Origin: CAVURW01 sp963743595
Lineage (GTDB): Bacteria > Verrucomicrobiota > Verrucomicrobiia > Methylacidiphilales > UBA1321
DNA: 18,310 nucleotides
Reading direction: 5' to 3'
Assembly (NCBI GenBank): GCA_963743595.1
Contig: CAVURW010000158.1
Span: 1-18,310 of the forward strand
Shown here: piece after piece, positions 1 to 7,302 of the stretch
Layout: the number at the start of each line of letters is the position of its first letter
How positions within the stretch are numbered: position 1 is the first letter of the stretch
Notes under the pieces: model-generated
Databases searched by the model: none
Told to the model about the DNA's origin: nothing
What the model saw: the letters and a program-made list of their open reading frames with translations, nothing else
Position numbers and translations under genes: made by a program

Positions 1-34
1 GTCTAATGGGGTCATATTCGTGTTGATTTGTCAT
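1..34 (-). CDS. Start of a gene translationally coupled to the sigma factor (partial)
   Basis: Only the first 11 codons are inside the window, reading MTNQHEYDPIR and then leaving at the left edge. The start codon sits inside an ATGA overlap with the stop of the sigma factor gene, and a GAGG Shine-Dalgarno-like sequence lies about 7 bases upstream, so the start is well supported. A gene coupled directly downstream of an ECF sigma factor is very often its anti-sigma factor or a zinc-finger membrane regulator. That is inference from position; 11 residues do not identify a family. Confidence 0.55.
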   Translation of the reverse strand, partial: MTNQHEYDPIR

Positions 35-642
35 GATATCCTCAGGGTTTTCTCGCTTTGCTGCAACCGATCGTAAGTCGCTTTCATTTTCGTTTTAGCC
101 CGGGCGATGCGCATCTTAACAGCACCCTCGCCCATTTTCATTATGTCTCCCACTTCAGCCAAACTGTAGCCTTCCAAGAACGCCAGGCTCATGATCACGC
201 GATCCTCCGGCTTTAGGGAATCCAGCAAGAGCTGCGTGAGCTCGCGGGCGGCAGCGTGATGCGCGATCTCTTGTGACTTGGCCGAGCTCCCCAGCAAATC
301 GAGCACCTCCACCTGCTCTTCCGAGAGATCAGCGTGGCGCAATTCCGGTCGGCGGCGCTCATAGCGCAGGGCATTGATACAGGTATTCACAGCGATTCGG
401 GAGATCCAATGGTGGAAAGGGGCTTGAGCCGAGTATTGGTTCAGGTGCGAGAGCACTTTGACCAGAATCACCTGAACCAAGTCATCCAAATCCGTTTTTG
501 TAGGCAAGTTAGAGCGGGCGATGCGAGCGACAATCGGTTGCATATATCCGACAAGCTTCTGGAGTGCCATCGGATCCTCTTGCTTGGCGAGCTCGAGGCA
601 ATCCGCAAGCTCGGGGTCGGTTATACCGTCGATCGCGTCCAC
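31..642 (-). CDS. ECF-type RNA polymerase sigma factor
   Basis: An alternative sigma factor of the extracytoplasmic-function group, which directs core RNA polymerase to a small set of promoters. The 203-residue length fits the group. Region sigma2 covers about residues 26-97 and contains DLDDLVQVILVKVL and the tract FHHWISRIAVNTCINALRY, typical of the core-binding and -10-binding helices. Region sigma4 covers about residues 135-187, with the helix-turn-helix around YSLAEVGDIMKMGEGAVKMR for -35 recognition. The start codon is GTG; the next in-frame ATG (residue 25) would cut into sigma2, so GTG is preferred. The gene lies 55 bp downstream of the permease on the same strand and overlaps the next gene by 4 bp, the arrangement expected for a sigma/anti-sigma pair. 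The signal it answers to cannot be read from the sequence. Confidence 0.93.
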   Translation of the reverse strand: MDAIDGITDPELADCLELAKQEDPMALQKLVGYMQPIVARIARSNLPTKTDLDDLVQVILVKVLSHLNQYSAQAPFHHWISRIAVNTCINALRYERRRPELRHADLSEEQVEVLDLLGSSAKSQEIAHHAAARELTQLLLDSLKPEDRVIMSLAFLEGYSLAEVGDIMKMGEGAVKMRIARAKTKMKATYDRLQQSEKTLRIS

Positions 643-697
643 TTCAAAACGATACGACGCCTGAGCTTTAAACGAAGTAACAATTTTTTAACACGAT

Positions 698-2386
698 CTA
701 CATCTTGAACATGCTGCTGAAATTTCGGCCCAAGATCCTACCGCTCAGCATCATCCCCGCTGCGAGCAAGACCATCGATAACACGCCGAACGCGCAGGCT
801 AGATTCGCTGAGTCGGCGGTCGGTCGGCCCAGGAGATCGTAGATGCCGCGGGTGATCGGCGCGTAGCGGGGCAATTGCGCCAGGATGAGGCTGTCGCTCA
901 CCTCGAGCATGGAATAGCAGAACGTGAGAATGCCGCCCGCAATGAGGCTCGGTGCCAGGAGTGGCAGAGTAATCTTCCAAATGGTCCGCAAGCGACCCGC
1001 CCCCAGATTGTACGACGCCTCCTCCAGCGAGACCGGGTACTGCTGATAACCTGCGTAGGCCGAGCGCACCATGTAGGGCAACCGCCGCAGCGCGTAGCTC
1101 ATGACCAACAGAAACGTGGGGTCTTTACGCGGGTTCAACCATTGCAGGAAGGTCGGGGAGCCATCGCGGAAATCGAAGCTCATCAAAAGCCCGAACGCCA
1201 GCACCAATCCCGGCACCGCCAGAGGCAACATCGCCAGCGTATCTAGGACCGATTTGCCGATAAACTTCTCACGCACGAGTAGGTGCGCGATCATCAGGCC
1301 AACGACCAAATCGAATCCGGCGCTGAGAGTCGAGTAGAGGATCGAATTCAGCACACAACGTTGGGTGACGGTGCTGGAGAACACTTCCTCATAGAATTTG
1401 CCGGAGACGCTGGTCGGTAATACGGTGAAAAACCATTGCCGGGCCACCGATGTCAAAACCACGCCGATATGAGGCAAAACCGCCATGAATATGAGCAGCG
1501 AGACCACGGTGAATGCCAGGAAGCCGGGGAAGCCGGTGAGCTGAACCTGCGGCACACTGGTGCTGGGACGCGTTAGCCCGGAATTGCTCTCCCCGAAACG
1601 ACGGATGAGCAGAAAGAAAGTCATCACCATCGCCAGGGTCATGACCACCAATGCGTAACCGGCCTGCTGGGTGATCGGGCTCACGGACGCCTGGAAAATC
1701 TGCACAGGCACGGCCTGGGTCAGGTTGAAAATGAGCGGCGTGCCCAGATCGGTAAACGCGCTGATAAACACCACGCTGGCACCCGCAAAGAAACCGGGCA
1801 TCGCTAGGGGAAGGGTGATCGTGCGGAACCGTCGCCACGGGGATGCCCCCAAGTTCGCGGCGGCGTCCAGGAGCGATTGGTCCATGTTCGCCAGGGCAGC
1901 GGAGGCGCTCATGAACAGGACCGGAAACAGATGCAAGACCTGGAGAACAATCACCCCGGCCAAACCACCGCCGCCGAACCAATCGATGGGCCGTTCAATG
2001 GGCACAATTCCCAACTGCGCGAGTAACAGGTTCACCATTCCAAAACGTGCGAACATGTGCTTCAAGCCGAGGGCACCCACGAACGGCGGCAGGATGAGGG
2101 GAATGAGCATCAACATCTGGAGCGTGCCGGAACCATAAAAGCGGTAGCGCGAGAAGAGGAGCGCCAGGGGAATCGAAACCAGGCAGGTACACACGGTGGC
2201 CATCACGCCAATGAAGACGCTGTTCTCGACCGATCCGTAGAAGAGCTGCCATTTCAGCAGGATGTAAAAGATCGCCAGCGAGAAATGGCCGTTGATGAAA
2301 AACGCGCCGTCAACGAGTTCGCCCAGAGGATAAATCAAAAATACCCCGAAGAAAATCGCGAGCCCAGTGAGGAGTACGTATTTCAT
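698..2386 (-). CDS. ABC transporter permease with two fused membrane domains, iron(III) type
   Basis: An inner-membrane permease of the binding-protein-dependent family that includes FbpB/AfuB/SfuB iron(III) permeases and related thiamine or phosphonate permeases. The 562 residues contain two copies of the permease domain. Each has the cytoplasmic EAA loop that docks on the ATPase: the first around residues 173-194 (DAAANLGASPWRRFRTITLP) and the second around 454-475 (EEASYNLGAGRLRTIWKITL). About a dozen hydrophobic segments are visible. This in-tandem architecture is typical of the iron(III) group, but the substrate is not proven. No ATPase or binding-protein gene lies next to it: upstream is a long non-coding gap and downstream is the sigma factor. 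The ATG at 2386 is the first usable start after an upstream in-frame TGA, and the ribosome site is weak. Confidence 0.9.
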   Translation of the reverse strand: MKYVLLTGLAIFFGVFLIYPLGELVDGAFFINGHFSLAIFYILLKWQLFYGSVENSVFIGVMATVCTCLVSIPLALLFSRYRFYGSGTLQMLMLIPLILPPFVGALGLKHMFARFGMVNLLLAQLGIVPIERPIDWFGGGGLAGVIVLQVLHLFPVLFMSASAALANMDQSLLDAAANLGASPWRRFRTITLPLAMPGFFAGASVVFISAFTDLGTPLIFNLTQAVPVQIFQASVSPITQQAGYALVVMTLAMVMTFFLLIRRFGESNSGLTRPSTSVPQVQLTGFPGFLAFTVVSLLIFMAVLPHIGVVLTSVARQWFFTVLPTSVSGKFYEEVFSSTVTQRCVLNSILYSTLSAGFDLVVGLMIAHLLVREKFIGKSVLDTLAMLPLAVPGLVLAFGLLMSFDFRDGSPTFLQWLNPRKDPTFLLVMSYALRRLPYMVRSAYAGYQQYPVSLEEASYNLGAGRLRTIWKITLPLLAPSLIAGGILTFCYSMLEVSDSLILAQLPRYAPITRGIYDLLGRPTADSANLACAFGVLSMVLLAAGMMLSGRILGRNFSSMFKM

Positions 2387-2519
2387 TCCGCCCAGACAGT
2401 GGCAGGAGTCGTTGAGAAACGCCAGTCCAGGGTTTTGAAGGGTGATTGTAAGAACATGCGGTTGAAATACCGGCTGTCAGTGCCGAAACGCTCCCAGCCC
2501 GACAGGATGAGCAATAACC

Positions 2520-2548
2520 ATTATGTCAACCGATCATCTTTGCCGCAA
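2520..2548 (-). promoter_or_regulatory. Possible sigma70-type promoter for the permease
   Basis: On the minus strand, TTGCGG (2548-2543) and CATAAT (2525-2520) are separated by 17 bases. The -10 box matches 5 of 6 consensus positions and the -35 box 3 of 6. Transcription would start near 2512, giving a leader of about 125 nt before the permease ATG. I see no riboswitch signature in that leader. Such matches occur by chance, so this is only a candidate. Confidence 0.28.
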
Positions 2549-2592
2549 AACCCTCGCTGCGAAGCCGACAATTGATACGCTAACATCTGGTC

Positions 2593-2691
2593 GTCAGGAG
2601 CCCCGGCAGGGGCGGGAGGACCATAGACCCGGGTGCAAACCCGGGGTGCTATCAGACAAAAGATCGCTCGTGCCTTTAAGGTACGAGCAAA
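2593..2691 (+). repeat. Structured hairpin repeat, copy 1 (left arm)
   Basis: A 99-bp unit that recurs inverted at 3077-3174. It contains three consecutive hairpins. The first is GCCCC-GGCA-GGGGC at 2600-2613. The second is CCCGGGT-GCAA-ACCCGGG at 2628-2645, with a 7-bp stem closed by a GNRA-type loop. The third is a 10-bp stem at 2666-2688 (GCTCGTGCCT paired with AGGTACGAGC, one G-T wobble). The two copies differ by about two substitutions and one single-base indel by eye. Multi-hairpin intergenic repeats of this kind resemble REP/BIME-like elements. No coding capacity is likely. Confidence 0.9.
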
Positions 2692-3004
2692 CGCAGGGTA
2701 GGCAAGATTGAGGTTCTACGCCTCTGTTGTTATAAGACTCGGTCGCCGTAATCCTCAAACTAACCCGATGCCAATTCCCATCGGGCACCCTTAAGATGAA
2801 TTGAGTCTCCATGTTAACCGTAACACTTCTTAATTTAAACGTTCTTCCTAGTGCCGATTGGTCAGCACATTCAGTCACTGTGAAGGTGTCTCCTTCCCAC
2901 GGTATGGGCATCGCACTTGCTGGCTCTGTTTTTAACGTTCCCTTATAAACACCATGAGTTGGTGGAACAAAGTCTCGAATCGTGACGTTAGGATAGTGGA
3001 ACAT
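2594..3004 (-). CDS. Doubtful small ORF inside the inverted-repeat element
   Basis: An open frame of 136 codons from an ATG in the AT-richer core, running into the left repeat. The first ~105 residues (MFHYPNVTIRDF... to ...NNRGVEPQSCL) have a reasonably protein-like composition with alternating hydrophobic strands. The last ~30 residues are simply the repeat translated, and the stop codon is supplied by the outer edge of the repeat. I recognise no family, signal peptide or membrane segment. There is no strong ribosome site (GGGA shortly before the ATG). It could be a gene fragment whose 3' end was replaced by the repeat, a passenger gene of the element, or chance. A second overlapping frame at 2932-3222 is mostly repeat sequence and is not called. 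Confidence 0.22.
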   Translation of the reverse strand: MFHYPNVTIRDFVPPTHGVYKGTLKTEPASAMPIPWEGDTFTVTECADQSALGRTFKLRSVTVNMETQFILRVPDGNWHRVSLRITATESYNNRGVEPQSCLPCVCSYLKGTSDLLSDSTPGLHPGLWSSRPCRGS

Positions 3005-3076
3005 TTCCCGACTTTGATCTGTTTGAGATTTTGATCAAAGCTTAAACCTGAGTTAAGATCTAGATTGGGGAAGAGT

Positions 3077-3174
3077 TTTGCTCGTACCGTAAAGGCACGA
3101 GCGATCTTTTTCTGATAGCACCCCGGGTTTGCACCCGGGTCTATGGTTCTCCCGCCCCTGCCGGGGCTCCTGAC
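3077..3174 (-). repeat. Structured hairpin repeat, copy 2 (right arm, inverted)
   Basis: The reverse complement of this 98-bp stretch matches 2593-2691 almost base for base. It keeps all three hairpins, including the CCCGGGT-GCAA-ACCCGGG stem with its GNRA-type loop. Differences seen by eye are GGAC to GAAC after the first hairpin, loss of one C before the third hairpin, and A to C in the loop region of the third hairpin. The changes largely spare the stems, which suggests the folded shape matters or that the copies are recent. Confidence 0.9.
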
Positions 3175-3341
3175 AACGGATTCTGTCGCAACCTCCCATC
3201 TAAATTCCTGGGTAGATCGCAACGTGTTTTACTACATCCGATCTCGCACTCCGCCAATTTTCCATAAGCCCAACTGATCCTTCCCTATGCTAATATCGCT
3301 CTTCCACTTGATCGGAACCCGTTCTCCGGCATATTGCTACC

Positions 3342-4826
3342 ATGGCTTTCTCCTCCATGCGCCAGTTCGCGGATAAACTCGAGTCATTAGGCGAACTGAT
3401 CCGAATTTCACAGCCGGTCGATACCGCCCTGGAAATCACCGCTCTCGCGGATCGCGAAATGAAGGCTCCCGGTGGTGGCAAGGCACTATTGTTTGAAAAG
3501 CCGCGTCTACCCTCCGGCCAGATCTCTGCGTTTCCCGTGCTTATCAACTCGCTTGGCTCCTACAAGCGCATGGCGCTGGCGTTGCAGGTGGAGAATGTGG
3601 ACCAAATCGCCTCGCAAATCGCCTACCTGCTCAAGGCCAAACCGCCCCAAACACTGATGCAAGCTTGGGAGCTTCTGCGGAACGGCTTCGACGTGATCCA
3701 CACCCGCCCGCAACATGTCACCTCCGGCCCCTGTAAAGATGTGATCCATCGGCTGGATGGCGATGCGCCTTCCAAGTTCGACCTCGATTCAATACCCGTC
3801 TTGAAATGTTGGCCGCACGATGGCGGACCGTTCGTCACGCTGCCCACCGTTTACACGCGCGATCCCGATTCCGGCGAGCGCAACATCGGCATGTACCGGA
3901 TGCAGGTTTTCGACGGCAAAACCACCGGTATGCATTGGCAAATGCACAAGGTCGCGGCGCGGCACGGTAAGCGTTATTATGAAACGGGGCAGCGGATGCC
4001 GGTGGCGGTCTGTTTAGGAGGCGATCCCGTGATGCCGTTCTGCGCGACAGCCCCGATGCCGGATGGTTTAGACGAAGTGTTGCTCGCCGGGTTTCTGCGG
4101 AAACGTTCCGTGCCGCTCGTTAAATGCGAAACGATCGATCTCGAGGTACCGGCGCACTCGGATTTTGTCATCGAAGGCTACATCGATCCGAAGGAACCGC
4201 TGCGTCCGGAAGGGCCGTTCGGCGATCACACCGGATTTTACACGCCGATCGATAATTACCCGGCGTTCCACGTAACCTGTATCACCCATCGGCAGGATGC
4301 CATTTATCCCGCCACGGTGGTGGGCAAGCCGCCCATGGAAGATCTCTACATCGGTCACGCCAGCGTCCGCATCTTCTTCCCGATTCTGAAAATGAACTTC
4401 CCGGAGGTGGTGGATATGGCGCTCCCGGCTGAGGGCGTTTTCCACAATCTCGTCTTTGTCAGCATCAAAAAACAGTACCCCTACCAAGCCTATAAAATCA
4501 TGCACGGACTCTGGGGTATGGGCCAAATGATGTTCACAAAAATCATCGTGGTGGTGGATGCGCACGTGAACGTGCACGATACCAGCGACGTGCTGTTTCA
4601 CCTCTGCGCGAACATCGATCCGCAGCGCGATACGCAGTTCATCAAAGGGCCGTGCGATAGCCTCGATCACGCCACGACTTTCCCGAACATCGGCACGCAC
4701 ATCGGATTCGACGCCACCAAGAAATTGCCCGGCGAAGGGTACACGCGCGGTTGGCCGGAAGAGGTCGGTTTGCCCGCTGAATTAGTCGCGCAAATCACGC
4801 AACGGGTCCCCCGTACGTGGGCGTAA
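3342..4826 (+). CDS. ubiD: UbiD-family prenylated-FMN decarboxylase, probably menaquinone pathway
   Basis: A cytoplasmic decarboxylase that uses prenylated FMN made by UbiX. It removes the ring carboxylate from a quinone precursor: 4-hydroxy-3-polyprenylbenzoate for classical UbiD, or the naphthoate intermediate of the futalosine menaquinone route. At 494 residues it matches the family (E. coli UbiD is 497). Visible motifs are the N-terminal SLGELIRISQPVDTALEITA, the cofactor-binding stretch NIGMYRMQVFDGKTTG (181-196) with MHWQMHKVAARH, and VIEGYIDP...RPEGPFGDHTGFY (277-300), which carries catalytic acidic residues. ITHRQDAIYPATVVGKPPMED (314-334) also fits. The C-terminal half resembles the menaquinone-type group more than Proteobacterial UbiD, so that role is favoured but inferred. 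The ATG lies in CCATGG context, and no strong Shine-Dalgarno is visible. Its partner UbiX is encoded about 10 kb away at 14688. Confidence 0.95.
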   Translation: MAFSSMRQFADKLESLGELIRISQPVDTALEITALADREMKAPGGGKALLFEKPRLPSGQISAFPVLINSLGSYKRMALALQVENVDQIASQIAYLLKAKPPQTLMQAWELLRNGFDVIHTRPQHVTSGPCKDVIHRLDGDAPSKFDLDSIPVLKCWPHDGGPFVTLPTVYTRDPDSGERNIGMYRMQVFDGKTTGMHWQMHKVAARHGKRYYETGQRMPVAVCLGGDPVMPFCATAPMPDGLDEVLLAGFLRKRSVPLVKCETIDLEVPAHSDFVIEGYIDPKEPLRPEGPFGDHTGFYTPIDNYPAFHVTCITHRQDAIYPATVVGKPPMEDLYIGHASVRIFFPILKMNFPEVVDMALPAEGVFHNLVFVSIKKQYPYQAYKIMHGLWGMGQMMFTKIIVVVDAHVNVHDTSDVLFHLCANIDPQRDTQFIKGPCDSLDHATTFPNIGTHIGFDATKKLPGEGYTRGWPEEVGLPAELVAQITQRVPRTWA

Positions 4827-4875
4827 TTGTCTCGACAGCCACACCGATCAAGACGACCCTACCGGCTTCTCTTTT

Positions 4876-5823
4876 ATGCCGATGATGAATGATTTGAACG
4901 CCCCGATTTTTGTGGCTGGCCATCGTGGAATGGTTGGTTCCGCACTGGTCCGCCTGCTGCGTGCGAAGGGTTTCACGAATATTTTGGTTCGCAACCGATC
5001 CGAACTCGATTTAACGAAGGAATCCGAGGTCTCCACGTTTTTCCAGGAGACCAAGCCGGCCTACGTCTTTCTGGCCGCCGCACGTGTGGGTGGCATCCTG
5101 GCCAACAGCCAGTTTCCCGTAGAGTTTTTAACCGAGAACCTGCGCATGCAGATGAACATCATCCAAAGCTCGTATTCTGTGGGCGTGCGCAAGCTCCTGT
5201 TTCTGGGCAGCTCGTGTATCTATCCCCGAATGGCACCGCAACCGCTCAAGGAAGATTCGCTGCTTTCCGGCCCGCTGGAATTGACGAATGAGGGGTATGC
5301 ATTGGCCAAGATCTGCGGCGTGCGCCTGTGCCAATATTACGCGAAAGAATATGGCGCCAGTTACATCTCTGTGATGCCGACGAATCTCTACGGCCCGGGC
5401 GATAACTACGATCCGAAGGCCTCCCACGTATTGCCCGCCCTGATACGGCGGTTCCACGAGGCGCATGTGAGCCAGCAACCCACGATTACGATTTGGGGCA
5501 GCGGCTCGCCCCGGCGCGAGTTCCTGCACGTGGATGATCTCGCGAAAGCGTGCTTCATGCTCATGGAAAACTACGACTCGCCCGAGCTGATCAATATCGG
5601 GTGCGGGAACGATGTGACCATCAAGGAATTGGCGCTTTTAGTAAAAGAGGTGGTCGGGTTCAAAGGCGAGCTCGAGTGGGATTTGACCAAGCCCGATGGG
5701 ACACCGCGCAAGCTGCTCGACATCTCGAAAATCTCCGCCCTCGGATGGGCCCCGGAAATCGAGTTAGGCGAGGGAATTCGCTCCACGTATAACGAGTGGC
5801 AGGCGCAGCCAACGCGGATTTAA
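4876..5823 (+). CDS. fcl: GDP-L-fucose synthase
   Basis: A bifunctional epimerase/reductase converting GDP-4-keto-6-deoxy-D-mannose to GDP-L-fucose with NADPH, for fucose-containing surface polysaccharides. The 315 residues match the family. It belongs to the extended SDR fold, with the nucleotide-binding GHRGMVG at 15-21. Catalytic residues align with E. coli WcaG: Ser112 and Cys114 in GSSCIYP, Tyr141 and Lys145 in NEGYALAKICG, and His184 in KASHVLPALI. NLYGPGDN (170-177) and RREFLHVDDLA (213-223) are also typical. The start could be the first ATG or the ATG pair two codons later; no clear ribosome site decides. It lies 49 bp after ubiD on the same strand. GDP-mannose dehydratase (gmd), its usual partner, is not in the window. 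Confidence 0.96.
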   Translation: MPMMNDLNAPIFVAGHRGMVGSALVRLLRAKGFTNILVRNRSELDLTKESEVSTFFQETKPAYVFLAAARVGGILANSQFPVEFLTENLRMQMNIIQSSYSVGVRKLLFLGSSCIYPRMAPQPLKEDSLLSGPLELTNEGYALAKICGVRLCQYYAKEYGASYISVMPTNLYGPGDNYDPKASHVLPALIRRFHEAHVSQQPTITIWGSGSPRREFLHVDDLAKACFMLMENYDSPELINIGCGNDVTIKELALLVKEVVGFKGELEWDLTKPDGTPRKLLDISKISALGWAPEIELGEGIRSTYNEWQAQPTRI

Positions 5824-5856
5824 ATACCTCAGGGCCGTTGGTTCAATTCCCCAGAA

Positions 5857-5871
5857 GTTGATCAGATCAAC
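5857..5871. promoter_or_regulatory. Perfect 15-bp palindrome upstream of mbfA, possible operator
   Basis: GTTGATC-A-GATCAAC is a perfect 7-bp inverted repeat around one central base, in the 102-bp gap between fcl and the iron exporter and 54 bp before its ATG. Size and symmetry fit a binding site for a dimeric regulator. In rhizobia mbfA is controlled by the iron regulator Irr; this site does not obviously match that box, so the regulator is unknown. Confidence 0.4.
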
Positions 5872-5925
5872 CGGAGAGAAAAGTTCATTTGCATTGATGG
5901 TCCGTTGCTCTAGTTTAGCGGTAGA

Positions 5926-6891
5926 ATGTCCAAAACGATTCAAGAACTCACCCAAAAGGAAATCCTCGCTCTCGCCATTCAGTCGGAAGAGGAAGACGGG
6001 CGAATCTATTCGGATCTGGCCGAGCGCGTCCGCCAAGATTATCCGGAAACGGCGAAGGTGCTGGCCGCCATGCACGATGAGGAAGACAACCACCGCCGCA
6101 AGTTGATTGATCTTTTCGAAGCGCGTTTCGGCAAGCATATCCCGCTCATTCGTCGCGAAGATATCCGGGGTTTCATTCGGAGGTCGCCGCTTTGGCTGAA
6201 CTCCGTTCTCACGGTAGCCATGATCCGTCGTCAGATCCAGGCCATGGAAGATCAAGCCGCTAATTTTTATCGTCTGGCGGCGTCGCGTGCAGACGACACA
6301 GAAGTTCGCAAGCTGCTAGGCGATCTCGCCGCTGAGGAGGGTCGCCACTCGGAGACTGCGGTCGCCTTGAATGACGAACAGGTGCGGTCTGGGGCGCGCC
6401 AGGAAGAGGACGAATCGGAACGGCGGCGGTTCGTTCTACAGATCGTTCAGCCGTCACTGGCGGGTCTCATGGATGGCTCGGTATCCACGCTTGCCCCAGT
6501 CTTCGCCGCAGCGGTCGCCACGCACCGGACGGAGGACGCGTTTCTTGTGGGTCTGGCGGCATCGATCGGGGCGGGCATTAGCATGGGTTTTGCGGAGGCT
6601 CTCTCGGATGACGGGGTCATTAGCGGACGCGGCAACCCGTGGTTGCGGGGGCTCGTCTGCGGTCTCATGACCACCCTGGGCGGTGTGGGGCATACGCTTC
6701 CCTTCTTGATCTCCGATTTTTACCTGGCCATGGAGGTCGCCATGGCGATTGTCGTTGTGGAGCTCGCTATCATCGCCTGGATTCGCCATCGCTACATGGA
6801 TACGCCGCTGCTCTCGGCTGCGTTTCAGGTGGTCGTCGGCGGCGTGTTGGTTTTTGCAACGGGCATTCTCATTGGACGTTGGGGCAGTTAG
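5926..6891 (+). CDS. mbfA: Membrane-bound ferritin / iron exporter, rubrerythrin-VIT1 fusion (MbfA type)
   Basis: A two-part iron exporter of the inner membrane. Residues 1-~145 form a ferritin-like (rubrerythrin) four-helix domain with the two di-iron motifs ExxH at Glu53-His56 and Glu138-His141, plus additional acidic ligand candidates at Glu21-23 and Glu108. Residues ~165-321 form a VIT1/CCC1-type membrane domain with QIVQPSLAGLMDGSVSTLAP, AASIGAGISMGFAEALSDDG and several hydrophobic helices. The length of 321 is close to characterised Bradyrhizobium/Agrobacterium MbfA (about 325). The ferritin domain is thought to sense or oxidise cytoplasmic iron and the VIT1 part to export it, protecting against iron and peroxide stress. 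The gene probably has its own promoter, because a 102-bp gap with a palindrome precedes it. Confidence 0.93.
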   Translation: MSKTIQELTQKEILALAIQSEEEDGRIYSDLAERVRQDYPETAKVLAAMHDEEDNHRRKLIDLFEARFGKHIPLIRREDIRGFIRRSPLWLNSVLTVAMIRRQIQAMEDQAANFYRLAASRADDTEVRKLLGDLAAEEGRHSETAVALNDEQVRSGARQEEDESERRRFVLQIVQPSLAGLMDGSVSTLAPVFAAAVATHRTEDAFLVGLAASIGAGISMGFAEALSDDGVISGRGNPWLRGLVCGLMTTLGGVGHTLPFLISDFYLAMEVAMAIVVVELAIIAWIRHRYMDTPLLSAAFQVVVGGVLVFATGILIGRWGS

Positions 6892-6963
6892 CTTCGCCTA
6901 GCGCGCTTCTTTGTGATGTCAACAATCAAGCCTGCCGATTATCGCCCTACATAAATCTAGTCG

Positions 6964-7302
6964 ATGCCCAAATCACTCGCTATGTTTCGGGAAGCTATGG
7001 CGACGTTTCAACCGAAGCAAACGGAGATTATCGGGAGTGCTCTCGTCATTGTTTGGTCAGACGAGGCCGAGTCTTTCCTTTTGCTAGAAAAGCTGCGACG
7101 CGCCTGCCCCTGCGCGTGGTGTAAGGGCGAGCCGGACGTGATGGGCCATGTCGTAAAACCCCAGCAACTGCCCCTACTGCCGAAAAGCTTTTTGATGTCC
7201 TCATTCGAGTGGGTCGGCGGCTACGGGTTCCGCCCGGTTTGGGGCGACGGCCACGACTTCGGCATCTTCACGTTTTCAGCGCTTCGGGAGATCGGGAAAT
7301 GA
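6964..7302 (+). CDS. DUF971 protein (gamma-butyrobetaine hydroxylase-like N-terminal domain)
   Basis: A small stand-alone DUF971/GBBH-like_N protein of 112 residues. The family hallmarks are the metal-binding stretch LRRACPCAWCKGE (Cys48, Cys50, Cys53, Glu56) and the C-terminal VGGYGFRPVWGDGHDFGIFT containing His97. In gamma-butyrobetaine hydroxylase this domain binds zinc. The free-standing bacterial versions are poorly understood and have been linked to iron-sulfur metabolism in some genomes. The gene begins 72 bp after mbfA and its TGA overlaps the ATG of the next gene by 4 bp, so these two are translationally coupled. The second methionine (residue 7) is a less likely alternative start. 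Confidence 0.9.
   Translation: MPKSLAMFREAMATFQPKQTEIIGSALVIVWSDEAESFLLLEKLRRACPCAWCKGEPDVMGHVVKPQQLPLLPKSFLMSSFEWVGGYGFRPVWGDGHDFGIFTFSALREIGK

Larger units (their letters stand above)
2593..3174. mobile_element. Candidate non-autonomous element bounded by ~98-bp inverted structured repeats
   Basis: The two repeat copies face each other across a ~385-bp core (2692-3076) that is visibly more AT-rich than the surrounding genes. The whole unit is about 582 bp. It encodes no transposase. No clear target-site duplication flanks it: the outer bases read GGTC on the left and AACGG on the right. It may be a MITE-like or REP-pair insertion, or two independent insertions of a dispersed repeat. The remainder of the 955-bp gap (2387-2592 and 3175-3341) shows no gene; the left part holds the candidate permease promoter. 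Confidence 0.4.

Noticed and set aside
656..681. ECF-like promoter (GTTAC, 17 bases, CGTC) upstream of the sigma factor, suggesting autoregulation
   Set aside because: The -35 box is a poor match to GGAAC, and the -10 box lies only about 14 bases from the GTG start, leaving almost no leader.
2932..3222. A 96-codon frame through the right structured repeat
   Set aside because: About a third of it is simply the repeat translated, it overlaps the other core ORF, and it shows no protein family features.
4068..4700. A 210-codon open frame antisense to ubiD
   Set aside because: It lies wholly inside a strongly conserved gene, and its product is His/Arg/Asp-rich as expected of an antisense shadow.
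5901..5926. tRNA D-arm-like sequence (TAGTTTAGCGGTAGAAT) before mbfA, with GGTTCAATTCC about 70 bases upstream, recalling a permuted tRNA
   Set aside because: The possible T-stem does not pair beyond two bases, no acceptor stem complements the flanks, and there is no anticodon arm. It is treated as coincidence.
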